7,901 bases of DNA, taken from assembly GCA_004376385.1 (NCBI GenBank), contig SOJY01000171.1, positions 1-7,901 of the forward strand. The letters are read 5' to 3'. This DNA comes from Candidatus Bathyarchaeum sp. Lineage in GTDB: Archaea > Thermoproteota > Bathyarchaeia > Bathyarchaeales > Bathyarchaeaceae. Shown piece by piece: positions 1 to 6,252 of this stretch. Position numbers and translations under genes: made by a program. The first letter of the stretch is position 1; each line of letters begins with the position of its first letter. Under the pieces are notes generated by a model. It was not told where the DNA came from, made no database searches, and worked only from the letters and a program-made list of their open reading frames with translations.

Positions 1-276
1 AAGGTGGGCAATTTTAAACTGGTGGTTCTCCACACACCAGGACACACACCAGATGGCATATGCCTCTTAGGCGATAACGTTGTTTTCACGGGAGACACCC
101 TGTTCGCAGGTTCTATAGGCAGAACCGACTTTCCTGGCGGCTCATTCAATGAGCTAATGCGGTCAATAAAAACCAAACTTTTGCCTCTGCCCGACAGCTT
201 CAAAGTGTATCCTGGGCACGAGTCTTTCACTACCATAGGCGACGAAAAGAAACACAATCCTTTCCTGCAGACGTAA
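1..276 (+). CDS. MBL-fold (glyoxalase II-like) metallo-hydrolase, C-terminal part, 5' truncated
   Basis: This is the C-terminal 91 residues of a metallo-beta-lactamase-fold hydrolase of the glyoxalase II/YcbL-like group, zinc-dependent and probably cytoplasmic. The frame is open to the window edge, so the GTG at position 4 is unlikely to be the true start. Counting from the first codon, H15 in HTPGHTPDG, D32 in FTGDTLFAG and H73 in VYPGHE match the second-half metal ligands of the family. The segment GRTDFPGGS and the ending IGDEKKHNPFL are also typical. Family members are usually about 200-215 residues, so the first ~115-120 residues, including the HxHxDH metal motif, lie outside the window. 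The usual PGHTPGG reads PGHTPDG here, a mild change. The substrate cannot be read from this part; thioester hydrolysis is one possibility within the family. The glycosylase gene follows 22 bp downstream on the same strand, so the two may be co-transcribed. Confidence 0.93.
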   Translation, partial: KVGNFKLVVLHTPGHTPDGICLLGDNVVFTGDTLFAGSIGRTDFPGGSFNELMRSIKTKLLPLPDSFKVYPGHESFTTIGDEKKHNPFLQT

Positions 277-298
277 CCAATGTGCCGAGGAACAGCCC

Positions 299-1192
299 AT
301 GGAGATTAAGCTGAACAGGTCAACGGTTCCATTCAGCTTAGAGCACAGCTTAGATTGTGGTCAACTTTTTCGATGGGAGAAACTGGGCGATTGGTGGTAT
401 GGTGTTGTTGCGGATCGTGTGATTAAGATAAAACAGAGCAACGAAAGGCTGTTGTTTCACTTTTTTCCAGAAATCCCTAATCAAGGGTTTATTGAGAATT
501 ACCTGAGATTGGACGACAACTTGCCCTCTATCATATCTGAGATAGGCAAAGACGAGCATATACGAAGGGCGATCAAACTTTTCTTTGGACTGAGACTAAG
601 CCGACAAGAGCCGTGGGAATGCCTCATCTCCTACATCTGCGCAACATACAAGAGCATCCCAGCCATCAAAAAAATGATCAATAACATCTCCCAACGATTC
701 GGAAAAAAGTTAACCTTTGACGGCTACGATTTCTACACATTTCCAAAGCCAACGGAACTAGCCCAAATCAGCCCCAAAGACCTGCGAAGCTGCGGTTTAG
801 GGTTTAGGGCTGAACGAGTTTTGGAGACCGCCAAAATAGTTGACAGCGGAGAATTGGTCCTAGAATATTTGGAACGTCTGGATTACCACGAAGCTAAGCG
901 AGAGCTTTTGGTTTTGCCGGGGGTGGGACAGAAAGTTGCTGACTGTGTTCTTTTGTTCTCTTTAGAGAAACTTGAAGCTTTTCCTATAGATGTATGGATG
1001 AAACGGGTAGCCACAAAACTGTATGCAAGCCACTTCGACTCTTCGTTCGTCAAAAGAGTTTCCAGCAAAGGCTCGATCACCCCAAAAGAGTATGCGACAA
1101 TCGGCTCATTCGGAAGAGAATACTTTGGAAGATACGCTGGTTACGCGCAGGAATACCTTTTCCATCTGCTGCGAACCCAACAGGAGCACTAA
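299..1192 (+). CDS. ogg: 8-oxoguanine DNA glycosylase/AP lyase, OGG1 family
   Basis: This is a base-excision repair enzyme that removes 8-oxoguanine and nicks the abasic site through a lysine Schiff base. The 297 residues carry the OGG1 N-terminal domain (LDCGQLFRWEK, about 18-28) followed by the HhH-GPD fold. The hairpin LLVLPGVGQKVADC (203-216) holds the catalytic lysine K212, and D231 in PIDVWMKRV is the conserved aspartate. Aligned by eye to human OGG1, G21 matches G42, C216 matches C253, Q284 matches Q315 and F288 matches F319, so the 8-oxoG pocket looks intact. R170 matches R204, but human N149 and R154, which read the opposite cytosine, correspond to Y117 and A122. The start is ATG 299, with GAGG at 287-290 as ribosome binding site. 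The 3' end converges with rtcB, leaving 14 bp. AlkA is a less likely alternative because of the OGG1-specific N-terminal domain. Confidence 0.94.
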   Translation: MEIKLNRSTVPFSLEHSLDCGQLFRWEKLGDWWYGVVADRVIKIKQSNERLLFHFFPEIPNQGFIENYLRLDDNLPSIISEIGKDEHIRRAIKLFFGLRLSRQEPWECLISYICATYKSIPAIKKMINNISQRFGKKLTFDGYDFYTFPKPTELAQISPKDLRSCGLGFRAERVLETAKIVDSGELVLEYLERLDYHEAKRELLVLPGVGQKVADCVLLFSLEKLEAFPIDVWMKRVATKLYASHFDSSFVKRVSSKGSITPKEYATIGSFGREYFGRYAGYAQEYLFHLLRTQQEH

Positions 1193-1196
1193 CTAT

Positions 1197-1217
1197 CTTT
1201 CAGTTTTTATCCTTTTA
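1197..1217 (+). terminator. T-rich tract after the OGG gene
   Basis: Several T runs (CTTTC, GTTTTTA, CCTTTTA) begin 5 bp after the glycosylase stop and extend into the 3' end of the convergent rtcB gene. Archaeal RNA polymerase commonly terminates at such oligo-T stretches without a hairpin. The call is inferred from composition and position only. Confidence 0.4.
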
Positions 1218-2691
1218 CGACTCCCAGTGGAACCAACCGGGCAACACGGGTTGCGATTCCAAGCTTATCGCTTACATCCACTACTCGGTCCACGTTCTTG
1301 TATGCCAAATCAGCTTCTTCGGCTAGAATAATGGAACTGGCTGCTCTAACAACGATTCCTCGACCCGCCAAAGCCTGTTTCACGTCTCCTCCCCAGAACC
1401 TCCGTTTCGCAGCCGATCTGCTCATCATGCGTCCAGCTCCGTGAGCAGTGGAACCAAAAGAAACCTCCATTGCCTTAGCCGTTCCCGCCAGCAGCCACGA
1501 GCTTGTACCCATGCTTCCAGGAATGATAACAGGTTGCCCCACAGATCGGTAGTCAGCTGGGATGTCCCTGTGTTCTGGCGGAAATGATCGTGTTGCCCCT
1601 TTCCTGTGAGTCCAAACTTTTGTTCGTTTTCCCTCTATAGTGTGTTCTTCACTCTTTGCGATGTTATGTGCAACATCGTAAACCAAGTCCAAACCAAAAT
1701 CTTCCGCTGACCTCTTGAGAACCTCTTCGAAGCTCTGGCGAACCCAATGAGTGATGACTTGACGATTAACAAAAGCATAGTTGACGGCGCATGCCATAGC
1801 TTGGTAATAGTCTTGTGCTTCGTTGCTTGTTGCTGGTGCGCAGGCGAGTTCACGGTCAGGTATGGAAATGTTGTATTTTTGTACTGCTCGTTCCATGACA
1901 CGGAGATAGTCCGAACAGGTTTGATGTCCAAATCCGCGGGAACCGCAGTGAATCAAAACCGTAACTTGCCCCTCATGAGTGACGCCGAATGTTTTAGCTA
2001 CTTTTTTGTCGTAGATTTTGTCAACTTTTCCAATTTCTAAAAAGTGGTTTCCTGAGCCGAGGGTTCCGCTTTGAGGAAGACCCCTTTGCTTCGCTCTGGA
2101 CGAAACCTTGTCAGGGTTAGCGCCCTCCATACATCCCTCTTCTTCACAGTGCTTGATGTCTTCAGGTCGCCCCAGCCCCTTCTCTACTGCCCATGATACG
2201 CCTTCCGTAACAAGCTGTTCAAGTTCATGTATTGTCAGGCTGAAATCTTTTCGTCGGCTGCCGAGTCCGCTGGGAACATTCTTGAATATGGCGTTGGTGA
2301 GAGCGGCAAGGTATGGTCTAACATCACTTTCAGAAAGATTTGTTGTTAATAGACGGACCCCACAGTTGATGTCATAGCCCACTCCCCCCGGGCTTATAAC
2401 CCCTTCTTCATAGTCTGTAGCTGCGACGCCGCCTATCGGAAAACCGTATCCTTCGTGACCGTCGGGTAATGTGATTGCGTACTTGTAAATTCCTGGTAGG
2501 TGGGCGACGTTGGCGCACTGTTCGAGTGTTCGATCCGTTTTTATCTTTTCTATGAGTTGCTCGTCGGCAAAGATCATGCCGGGAACGCGCATTCCTGACT
2601 TGTAGCTTGCGGGTATGCGCCAGCGATAATTATCGATTTTTTCGATGGGAACAGATGATGTTCGCTCTCGGAATTTTCTTTGCCTACTCAT
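1207..2691 (-). CDS. rtcB: RNA-splicing ligase RtcB
   Basis: This is the GTP- and Mn2+-dependent RNA ligase that joins a 2',3'-cyclic phosphate (or 3'-phosphate) end to a 5'-OH. In archaea it seals tRNA exons after intron removal and can repair RNA. At 494 residues it is close to the 481 of Pyrococcus horikoshii RtcB, and no intein is present. Every active-site residue can be placed: D107 and C110 in YDINCGVRLL, H216 in GSGNHFLEIG, H248 in HCGSRGFGHQ, H342 in DVAHNIAKSE, and the guanylylated histidine H417 in AHGAGRMMSR. These correspond to D95, C98, H203, H234, H329 and H404 of the Pyrococcus enzyme. The C-terminal LVPLGVVKG is also typical. The start is ATG 2691, preceded 4-5 nt upstream by AAAGGTGG, with a TATA box about 40 nt upstream. 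It is divergent from the SSB gene. No archease gene, a frequent partner, is in the window. Confidence 0.98.
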   Translation of the reverse strand: MSRQRKFRERTSSVPIEKIDNYRWRIPASYKSGMRVPGMIFADEQLIEKIKTDRTLEQCANVAHLPGIYKYAITLPDGHEGYGFPIGGVAATDYEEGVISPGGVGYDINCGVRLLTTNLSESDVRPYLAALTNAIFKNVPSGLGSRRKDFSLTIHELEQLVTEGVSWAVEKGLGRPEDIKHCEEEGCMEGANPDKVSSRAKQRGLPQSGTLGSGNHFLEIGKVDKIYDKKVAKTFGVTHEGQVTVLIHCGSRGFGHQTCSDYLRVMERAVQKYNISIPDRELACAPATSNEAQDYYQAMACAVNYAFVNRQVITHWVRQSFEEVLKRSAEDFGLDLVYDVAHNIAKSEEHTIEGKRTKVWTHRKGATRSFPPEHRDIPADYRSVGQPVIIPGSMGTSSWLLAGTAKAMEVSFGSTAHGAGRMMSRSAAKRRFWGGDVKQALAGRGIVVRAASSIILAEEADLAYKNVDRVVDVSDKLGIATRVARLVPLGVVKG

Positions 2692-2695
2692 AGAA

Positions 2696-2703
2696 CCACC
2701 TTT
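2696..2703 (-). promoter_or_regulatory. Ribosome binding site of rtcB
   Basis: On the minus strand AAAGGTGG ends 4 nt before the rtcB ATG. It is one of the clearest Shine-Dalgarno matches in the window and fixes the start at 2691. Confidence 0.7.
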
Positions 2704-2726
2704 AGGTAAAGAGTTGCAGTGGGGAA

Positions 2727-2735
2727 CTTATAAAT
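2727..2735 (-). promoter_or_regulatory. TATA box of rtcB
   Basis: The minus strand reads ATTTATAAG, close to the archaeal TATA consensus. Its centre lies about 40 nt before the rtcB ATG. Transcription would then start near 2706 and give a leader of about 15 nt that still contains the ribosome binding site. Confidence 0.65.
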
Positions 2736-2840
2736 TATGAGTGGCAGGTCGTGTGTTATGTTGCATTTAATTTCTAACTTTTGATGTATCAGATTTTTGT
2801 GTTTTTAAGACATTAATCCCTAAATATGGAAACCACAATC

Positions 2841-2848
2841 TTTAAGAA
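2841..2848 (+). promoter_or_regulatory. TATA-like box of the SSB gene
   Basis: The sequence TTTAAGAA follows an A/C-rich stretch that could act as BRE. A start of transcription about 25 nt downstream (near 2869) would leave a leader of about 20 nt carrying GGATG (2876-2880) as a modest ribosome binding site before ATG 2889. An alternative box, TAAATATG at 2821-2828, would give a leader of about 40 nt. Confidence 0.45.
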
Positions 2849-2888
2849 CCGCTCTAGTCAATGACCATGTTAATCGGATGTAGATGAA

Positions 2889-3371
2889 ATGTCAGGTGAA
2901 GAACCATCTGAAAGTGAAGAGCTGGTAAAAGTAGAAACGTTGACCCCAAATTCTAGAGGCGTCAACACAATCGTGAAAGTAGTTTCTAAGGGCGAAGTCA
3001 GAAGCGTCACGGGAAGAGATTATTCTGTACGCAGAGTTGCAGATGCCTTGGTTGGAGACGAGACTGGATGCATATACATGACCCTTTGGGATGACAAAAT
3101 AGACGCAATAAACGAAGAAGCCACACTGAGCATCACTAACGGTTACATAAACCTCTTCAGAGGAAACATGCGCATAAACATAGGAAAATACGGCAGTTAC
3201 GAGCTAGTAGAAGATTCGCCAATCACTGAAGTCAACACAGAGAATAACCTTTCCGACAAGCGATACGAACAAGAGAGAAGATTCAGTAGAGGCGGCTATG
3301 GCGGTAGGGGCGGCGGCTACGGCGGCAGCGGTGGCGGACGAAGCGGCGGATACCAGCGAAGAAGATATTAA
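2889..3371 (+). CDS. Single-stranded DNA-binding protein, single OB fold with RG-rich tail
   Basis: This 160-residue protein resembles Sulfolobus SSB and human SOSS-B (hSSB1), which bind single-stranded DNA in replication and repair. An acidic leader (residues 3-11) precedes one OB fold (about 15-108), recognisable by LTPNSRGVNTIVKVV, DALVGDETG and LTLW-like MTLWDDK. The DNA-stacking aromatics of the Sulfolobus protein (W56, W75, F79) line up with W67, Y86 and F90. A linker rich in charged residues (110-133) leads to a Gly/Arg/Tyr-rich tail (134-160) ending QRRRY. Unlike the Sulfolobus protein there is no acidic end; the acidic cluster sits at the N-terminus instead. The start is ATG 2889, with GGATG 8 nt upstream. 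A second ATG at 2884 is out of frame. The gene is monocistronic, divergent from rtcB, and followed by T-rich tracts. RNA binding in addition to DNA binding is possible given the tail. Confidence 0.92.
   Translation: MSGEEPSESEELVKVETLTPNSRGVNTIVKVVSKGEVRSVTGRDYSVRRVADALVGDETGCIYMTLWDDKIDAINEEATLSITNGYINLFRGNMRINIGKYGSYELVEDSPITEVNTENNLSDKRYEQERRFSRGGYGGRGGGYGGSGGGRSGGYQRRRY
3288..3350 (+). repeat. GGC/GGY low-complexity repeat coding for the RG-rich tail
   Basis: This tract is made of repeated GGC-type codons encoding Gly, Arg, Tyr and Ser (residues 134-154 of the SSB). It is much richer in G and C than the sequence around it. Such imperfect codon repeats can expand or contract by slippage. 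Confidence 0.7.
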
Positions 3372-3377
3372 AAGCCC

Positions 3378-3397
3378 TTTTTCCATTTTCTTTTTTC
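3378..3397 (+). terminator. T-rich terminator after the SSB gene
   Basis: Starting 7 bp after the SSB stop, the plus strand has T5, T4 and T6 runs broken by single C or CCA interruptions. This fits the oligo-T terminators of archaea. A second T-rich tract at 3461-3478 could serve as a backup before the convergent gene at 3500. Confidence 0.65.
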
Positions 3398-3460
3398 AGT
3401 TACCGTTTTGGTAGTTACAATTAGGTTCTCTCAGAAAGTCAATAACTTTGGGATCTACCC

Positions 3461-3478
3461 TTTTTCTTTTCTTATTTA
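3461..3478 (+). terminator. Second T-rich tract, possible backup terminator
   Basis: T runs (T5, T4, then TTATTT) lie in the 128-bp gap between the convergent SSB and zinc-protein genes. They are oriented to stop plus-strand transcription before it enters the opposing gene. The call rests on composition only. Confidence 0.35.
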
Positions 3479-3499
3479 ATTAGTGTTTAATGCGCTCTT

Positions 3500-3835
3500 T
3501 TACTTAATGTAACGCTTTTTTGAATAAGCCTGTTCGTTGGCTATTTTGTTGATTTGACATTTTCTGCAGTCGTCTTCGCAGTTTTCACAAAATATTTCAG
3601 CGAGTTCGCTGATTTGAGGATTCATTCTTCTTGCGCCAAAAGAAATGATGTTCCCGCAATGATTGCAGTAAAAAGCTGTGAACTGTATGCTCTTGGATTT
3701 CGGTCTGAACGGGCTAAAACGACTGCATTTCATGCATTTGGCGAACTTGAGTTTCTTGCGCTTCTTTCCATGTATGACGTCAACTACTGCTTCGAACATG
3801 TTGTAAACGTCGCTCTGTCCAGACCCGAGATCCAA
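3500..3835 (-). CDS. Small cysteine-rich, probable zinc-binding protein of unknown function
   Basis: I do not recognise this 111-residue protein. It has four CxxC pairs: C34/C37 (CMKC), C57/C60 (CNHCG), C83/C86 (CENC) and C90/C93 (CRKC). The first two are spaced like a zinc ribbon with a basic insert (FRPKSKS), and the last two form a compact C-x2-C-x3-C-x2-C site, so two zinc ions or an Fe-S cluster are plausible. The region before the first pair is very basic (HGKKRKKLKFAK), which suggests nucleic acid contact. The start is TTG 3835. No ATG or GTG lies upstream in frame before the stop at 3884-3886, and AAGGAGAGGG sits 9-18 nt upstream, a strong ribosome binding site. The opposite-strand open frame lacks such motifs. 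It is a single gene, convergent with the SSB. A role in transcription, translation or RNA binding is only a guess. Confidence 0.75.
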   Translation of the reverse strand: MDLGSGQSDVYNMFEAVVDVIHGKKRKKLKFAKCMKCSRFSPFRPKSKSIQFTAFYCNHCGNIISFGARRMNPQISELAEIFCENCEDDCRKCQINKIANEQAYSKKRYIK

Positions 3836-3844
3836 ATGGGCTTC

Positions 3845-3853
3845 CCTCTCCTT
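3845..3853 (-). promoter_or_regulatory. Ribosome binding site that supports a TTG start
   Basis: The minus strand reads AAGGAGAGG, ending 9 nt before TTG 3835. It is the main evidence that this unusual codon is the true start of the Cys-rich protein. Confidence 0.6.
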
Positions 3854-3880
3854 TGAACAACTAAAAAGGGGGATGCAATT

Positions 3881-3889
3881 AATTTAAGG
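3881..3889 (-). promoter_or_regulatory. TATA-like box of the Cys-rich protein gene
   Basis: The minus strand reads CCTTAAATT, centred near 3885. A transcription start about 25 nt downstream (near 3860) would leave a leader of about 25 nt that contains the ribosome binding site. Confidence 0.4.
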
Positions 3890-3962
3890 CAAATTGCGAG
3901 AGCCGACATGTTTATGATTTAGGAATATTTTTGTCCACGGATAAAGTGCTGCTGTTTTTGGG

Positions 3963-5048
3963 CTAATCAAGTTGTCGTTTCTGTTGTTCGTTTTCGGGTT
4001 TTTTGAATAGTTGATAAATTTGTCCAAAACAGAAAGAGAGCGTTCTGAAGAAGTCAATTAAGGGGTATGTGACAACTCTGGCGAGTTTTTTGTTTTGCAT
4101 TGCCCTGTATGTGTAGACTGTCGACAATATAATTAGGGGCAAGCCAGTGAATCCGAATAGTAGCCAGAAGAAAATGCTGGAACTTGACGTAAGGGTTAGG
4201 ACCGTTAGCGATCCAACTATTAACAGCCAACTTATGAATCCCATTAGGCCCAGAAATGACCATTTAGAAACGGAGTCCTTCAGCTTGTTCTGTTTAAGCA
4301 CTATTCCGCTTCCTTTGCCGTACTGAAAGTTTTGTTTCAGAAATTCTCCAAGTGTTGATCGATGTTTGTGCCAGACAGAAACTTCGGGGTCCAGAACCAT
4401 CTTGTAGCCTGCTCTGCAGACTCTATCAGCAAACTCGACTTCGTCGAAGCCATACTGGATTTGCTCGTCAAAATATCCGACTTCTTCTGCTATTTTTCGT
4501 CTGAAAGCCATGTTGCATCCTGCTGGATGGCGGAAGAAAGGCTTCACTTTTTCGAGTTCTTCACGTTTCGTGAAGAAGGGCATCAACCGTACTATGCTGT
4601 TGTCTGCGTATTGTGAAACGAAGTCGCCGTTAAGGGCTTTTGCGCTTCCGCCTACGCAGCTGACTTTGGGGTCTTTGAAGTTCTCGACGATTTTTGTTAT
4701 CCAGTTGGGAGGCACTATGCAGTCGGAGTCTGTAAATGCCACGATTTCGCCGTTGCTGCATTTTATCCCTGTGTTTCTTGCAACGTTTAGTCCTTTTCTT
4801 TTCTCAACAACCAGTTTCACGGGGTATTTTTTGACTATTTCCCGAGTTTTGTCTGTGGAGTTTCCGTCAACTACAATCACCTCTACTTTGTTTCTGTCGT
4901 AGTCCAGCTTTTGGAGTGACTCTAGTAACTGCTGGATGGTCTGTTCTCCATTTCGAACAGGAACTACAATCGTGACTGAAAGGGGTGTTTTGTGGTCTTC
5001 CATTAAAATCGCTTCTTTTACCCGTTTGTAGAATCTACTTGACCCCAT
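3963..5048 (-). CDS. Family 2 glycosyltransferase with C-terminal membrane anchor
   Basis: This is an inverting GT-A-fold sugar transferase of family GT2. It would transfer a nucleotide-activated sugar to a lipid or glycan acceptor at the cytoplasmic face of the membrane. The catalytic domain begins at SVTIVVPVRNGEQ (24-36), then VDGNSTDKT (60-68) and the metal-binding D107-S-D109 in AFTDSDC. RHPAGCNMAFRR (173-184) and YGFDEVEFADR (199-209) complete the acceptor and catalytic-base region. Two hydrophobic spans (about 264-286 and 291-313) follow, then a basic tail. At 361 residues it is complete. Neither ATG 5048 nor the internal ATG 5003 has a clear ribosome binding site; 5048 is chosen because a TTAAAGC box lies 25 nt upstream, which fits a leaderless transcript. 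It is head to head with a second GT2 gene. Protein N-glycosylation, lipoglycan or S-layer sugar synthesis are all possible; sugar and acceptor cannot be read from the sequence. Confidence 0.93.
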   Translation of the reverse strand: MGSSRFYKRVKEAILMEDHKTPLSVTIVVPVRNGEQTIQQLLESLQKLDYDRNKVEVIVVDGNSTDKTREIVKKYPVKLVVEKRKGLNVARNTGIKCSNGEIVAFTDSDCIVPPNWITKIVENFKDPKVSCVGGSAKALNGDFVSQYADNSIVRLMPFFTKREELEKVKPFFRHPAGCNMAFRRKIAEEVGYFDEQIQYGFDEVEFADRVCRAGYKMVLDPEVSVWHKHRSTLGEFLKQNFQYGKGSGIVLKQNKLKDSVSKWSFLGLMGFISWLLIVGSLTVLTLTSSSSIFFWLLFGFTGLPLIILSTVYTYRAMQNKKLARVVTYPLIDFFRTLSFCFGQIYQLFKKPENEQQKRQLD

Positions 5049-5069
5049 TTATTTTTTGCGCCAAAAAAG

Positions 5070-5076
5070 GCTTTAA
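5070..5076 (-). promoter_or_regulatory. TATA-like box of the minus-strand glycosyltransferase
   Basis: The minus strand reads TTAAAGC, with its centre 25 nt from ATG 5048. That spacing places the transcription start at the start codon, as in leaderless archaeal mRNAs. The same heptamer faces the other way at 5125-5131. Confidence 0.45.
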
Positions 5077-5124
5077 GCTAGCCTCATCTTCTTTATGAGT
5101 CGAGAAAACGTGCTGGAACCTAAG

Positions 5125-5131
5125 TTAAAGC
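5125..5131 (+). promoter_or_regulatory. TATA-like box of the plus-strand glycosyltransferase
   Basis: TTAAAGC here mirrors the copy at 5070-5076. Its centre is 26 nt before GTG 5154 but only 14 nt before ATG 5142. If functional it points to a leaderless transcript starting at the GTG. Confidence 0.35.
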
Positions 5132-5141
5132 TTGGTTCAGT

Positions 5142-6182
5142 ATGGTGGTAATTGTGTCTGGAAAAAGTGAGAGCTGTCCTTCCGTTTCGATTGTAATCGT
5201 TAACTTTAACGGGAGAGAGTTTTTGAGGCAGTGTTTACTCACTCTTTTGGATACAGATTATCCTAACTATGAAGTTGTGGTTGTTGATAACGCTTCGACA
5301 GATGGGAGTTTTGCGGAGATAGAGCTGTCTTTCGGTTCGGATTCTCGTATAAAACTTGTTAGGAATAGTGAGAATGTGGGGCATTCTGAGGGCTGCAACA
5401 TCGGGGCGAGAATTGCTAAAGGGCGATACATTGTTTTTTTGGATAGCGACACAGAATTCAAGGCTGAGAATTGGCTCTGGGAACTGGTTAAAGTCATGGA
5501 GAACGATGGCACTGTCGGGTTAGCGCAGGCTAAACTGGTGTTGTCAGAAGACAAGAGTCGTTTAGATTATGTTTGTGTGGCTGTTGACGCTTTAGGGACA
5601 TGGGCTGCAAACTATGGCTCAAAAGAAGAGATGCTCAGAGAGACCTTCGAGATTTTGGCGGCGTCTTCAGGTTGTTGTATTATTCGAAGAGAGGTTTTCA
5701 ATCAGGCTGGAGGCTTTGACGCTGATTATTTCATATATGATGATGACACTGACCTTTCTCTTCGTGCAAGGTTGCTGGGTTACCGGATACTTTTTGTTCC
5801 ATCTGCTTCGGTGATTCATCGCGGCGGCGTCCTGAGGGGCGTAAGCGGAATGAGTCTTTATCATTCTTCCAAAAACCGGATGCGTACGGTGCTCAAAAAT
5901 TATGAACTCAGGAACGTCTGGTGGCGTTTCTCGGTTTTGAGTTTTTTCACGTTTATGGTTTCTGTTGGCTTTTTTGCTGTGAAGAAACATGATGAGGCTA
6001 AAGCAACCATGAGGGGACTGATAAGTCCGATTAAAGATTTGCCGGAAATCTGGAAGAAGAGGCTCTTGTTTCAGTCTAAGAGGCGCGTAAGAGATTTCGA
6101 GCTTGTAAACAAGGGTTTTATAAGAAACGATTTTCGGTCAACACTGCAGGATTTCAAGATAAAACGGAAGTACATGCAGTAG
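5142..6182 (+). CDS. Family 2 glycosyltransferase, rhamnosyltransferase (WbbL)-like
   Basis: This is a GT2 sugar transferase of the type found in O-antigen, S-layer and lipid-linked oligosaccharide pathways, expected at the inner face of the cell membrane. SVSIVIVNFNG (14-24) opens the nucleotide-binding fold. VVDNASTDGS (47-56) follows, and NVGHSEGCNIGAR (78-90) is the signature of this subgroup. The metal motif is D101-S-D103 in FLDSDTEF, and YDDDTDLSLR (199-208) supplies the acidic catalytic region. HSSKNRMRTVLKNY (241-254) is typical of WbbL-like members. One hydrophobic segment (about 265-280) and a strongly basic tail end the 346 residues. ATG 5142 is the only ATG near the N-terminus but has no ribosome binding site; GTG 5154 (four codons in) is an attractive alternative from promoter spacing. 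It is divergent from the other GT2 gene, which it resembles only at family level. Donor and acceptor are unknown. Confidence 0.93.
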   Translation: MVVIVSGKSESCPSVSIVIVNFNGREFLRQCLLTLLDTDYPNYEVVVVDNASTDGSFAEIELSFGSDSRIKLVRNSENVGHSEGCNIGARIAKGRYIVFLDSDTEFKAENWLWELVKVMENDGTVGLAQAKLVLSEDKSRLDYVCVAVDALGTWAANYGSKEEMLRETFEILAASSGCCIIRREVFNQAGGFDADYFIYDDDTDLSLRARLLGYRILFVPSASVIHRGGVLRGVSGMSLYHSSKNRMRTVLKNYELRNVWWRFSVLSFFTFMVSVGFFAVKKHDEAKATMRGLISPIKDLPEIWKKRLLFQSKRRVRDFELVNKGFIRNDFRSTLQDFKIKRKYMQ

Positions 6183-6213
6183 AAGATGACTAATTCCGTG
6201 TTTGATGCTGTGC

Positions 6214-6236
6214 TTAAACGGTGCTTACCCGTTTGA
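6214..6236. repeat. Short inverted repeat upstream of the ferredoxin-operon promoter
   Basis: AAACGG (6216-6221) and CCGTTT (6229-6234) form a perfect 6-bp stem around a 7-nt loop, extended by one G-T and one T-A pair. It lies 32 bp after the glycosyltransferase stop and about 17 bp before the TATA box at 6253. No T run follows, so a plain terminator is less likely. An operator or activator site is possible. Confidence 0.45.
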
Positions 6237-6252
6237 ACTTGCGTAATAAAAA

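Noticed and set aside
1747..2040. A 97-residue plus-strand open frame inside rtcB
   Set aside because: It is antisense to the catalytic core of a clear RtcB and has no motif of its own, so it is a shadow frame.
1207..2691. Intein within RtcB, as in some Pyrococcus rtcB genes
   Set aside because: The protein is 494 residues with all motifs at the spacing of an intein-free enzyme.
2782..2791. Small palindrome TGAT-GT-ATCA between rtcB and the SSB gene
   Set aside because: Four-base arms in AT-rich sequence are expected by chance, and its position does not match either promoter.
3554..3856. A 100-residue open frame on the plus strand across the Cys-rich gene
   Set aside because: It has no recognisable motif or ribosome binding site, while the minus strand has ordered CxxC pairs, a strong ribosome binding site and a TATA-like box.
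5069..5083. GGCT-N7-AGCC inverted repeat as an operator between the glycosyltransferases
   Set aside because: The arms are only 4 bp, and the centre is better explained by the TTAAAGC box.
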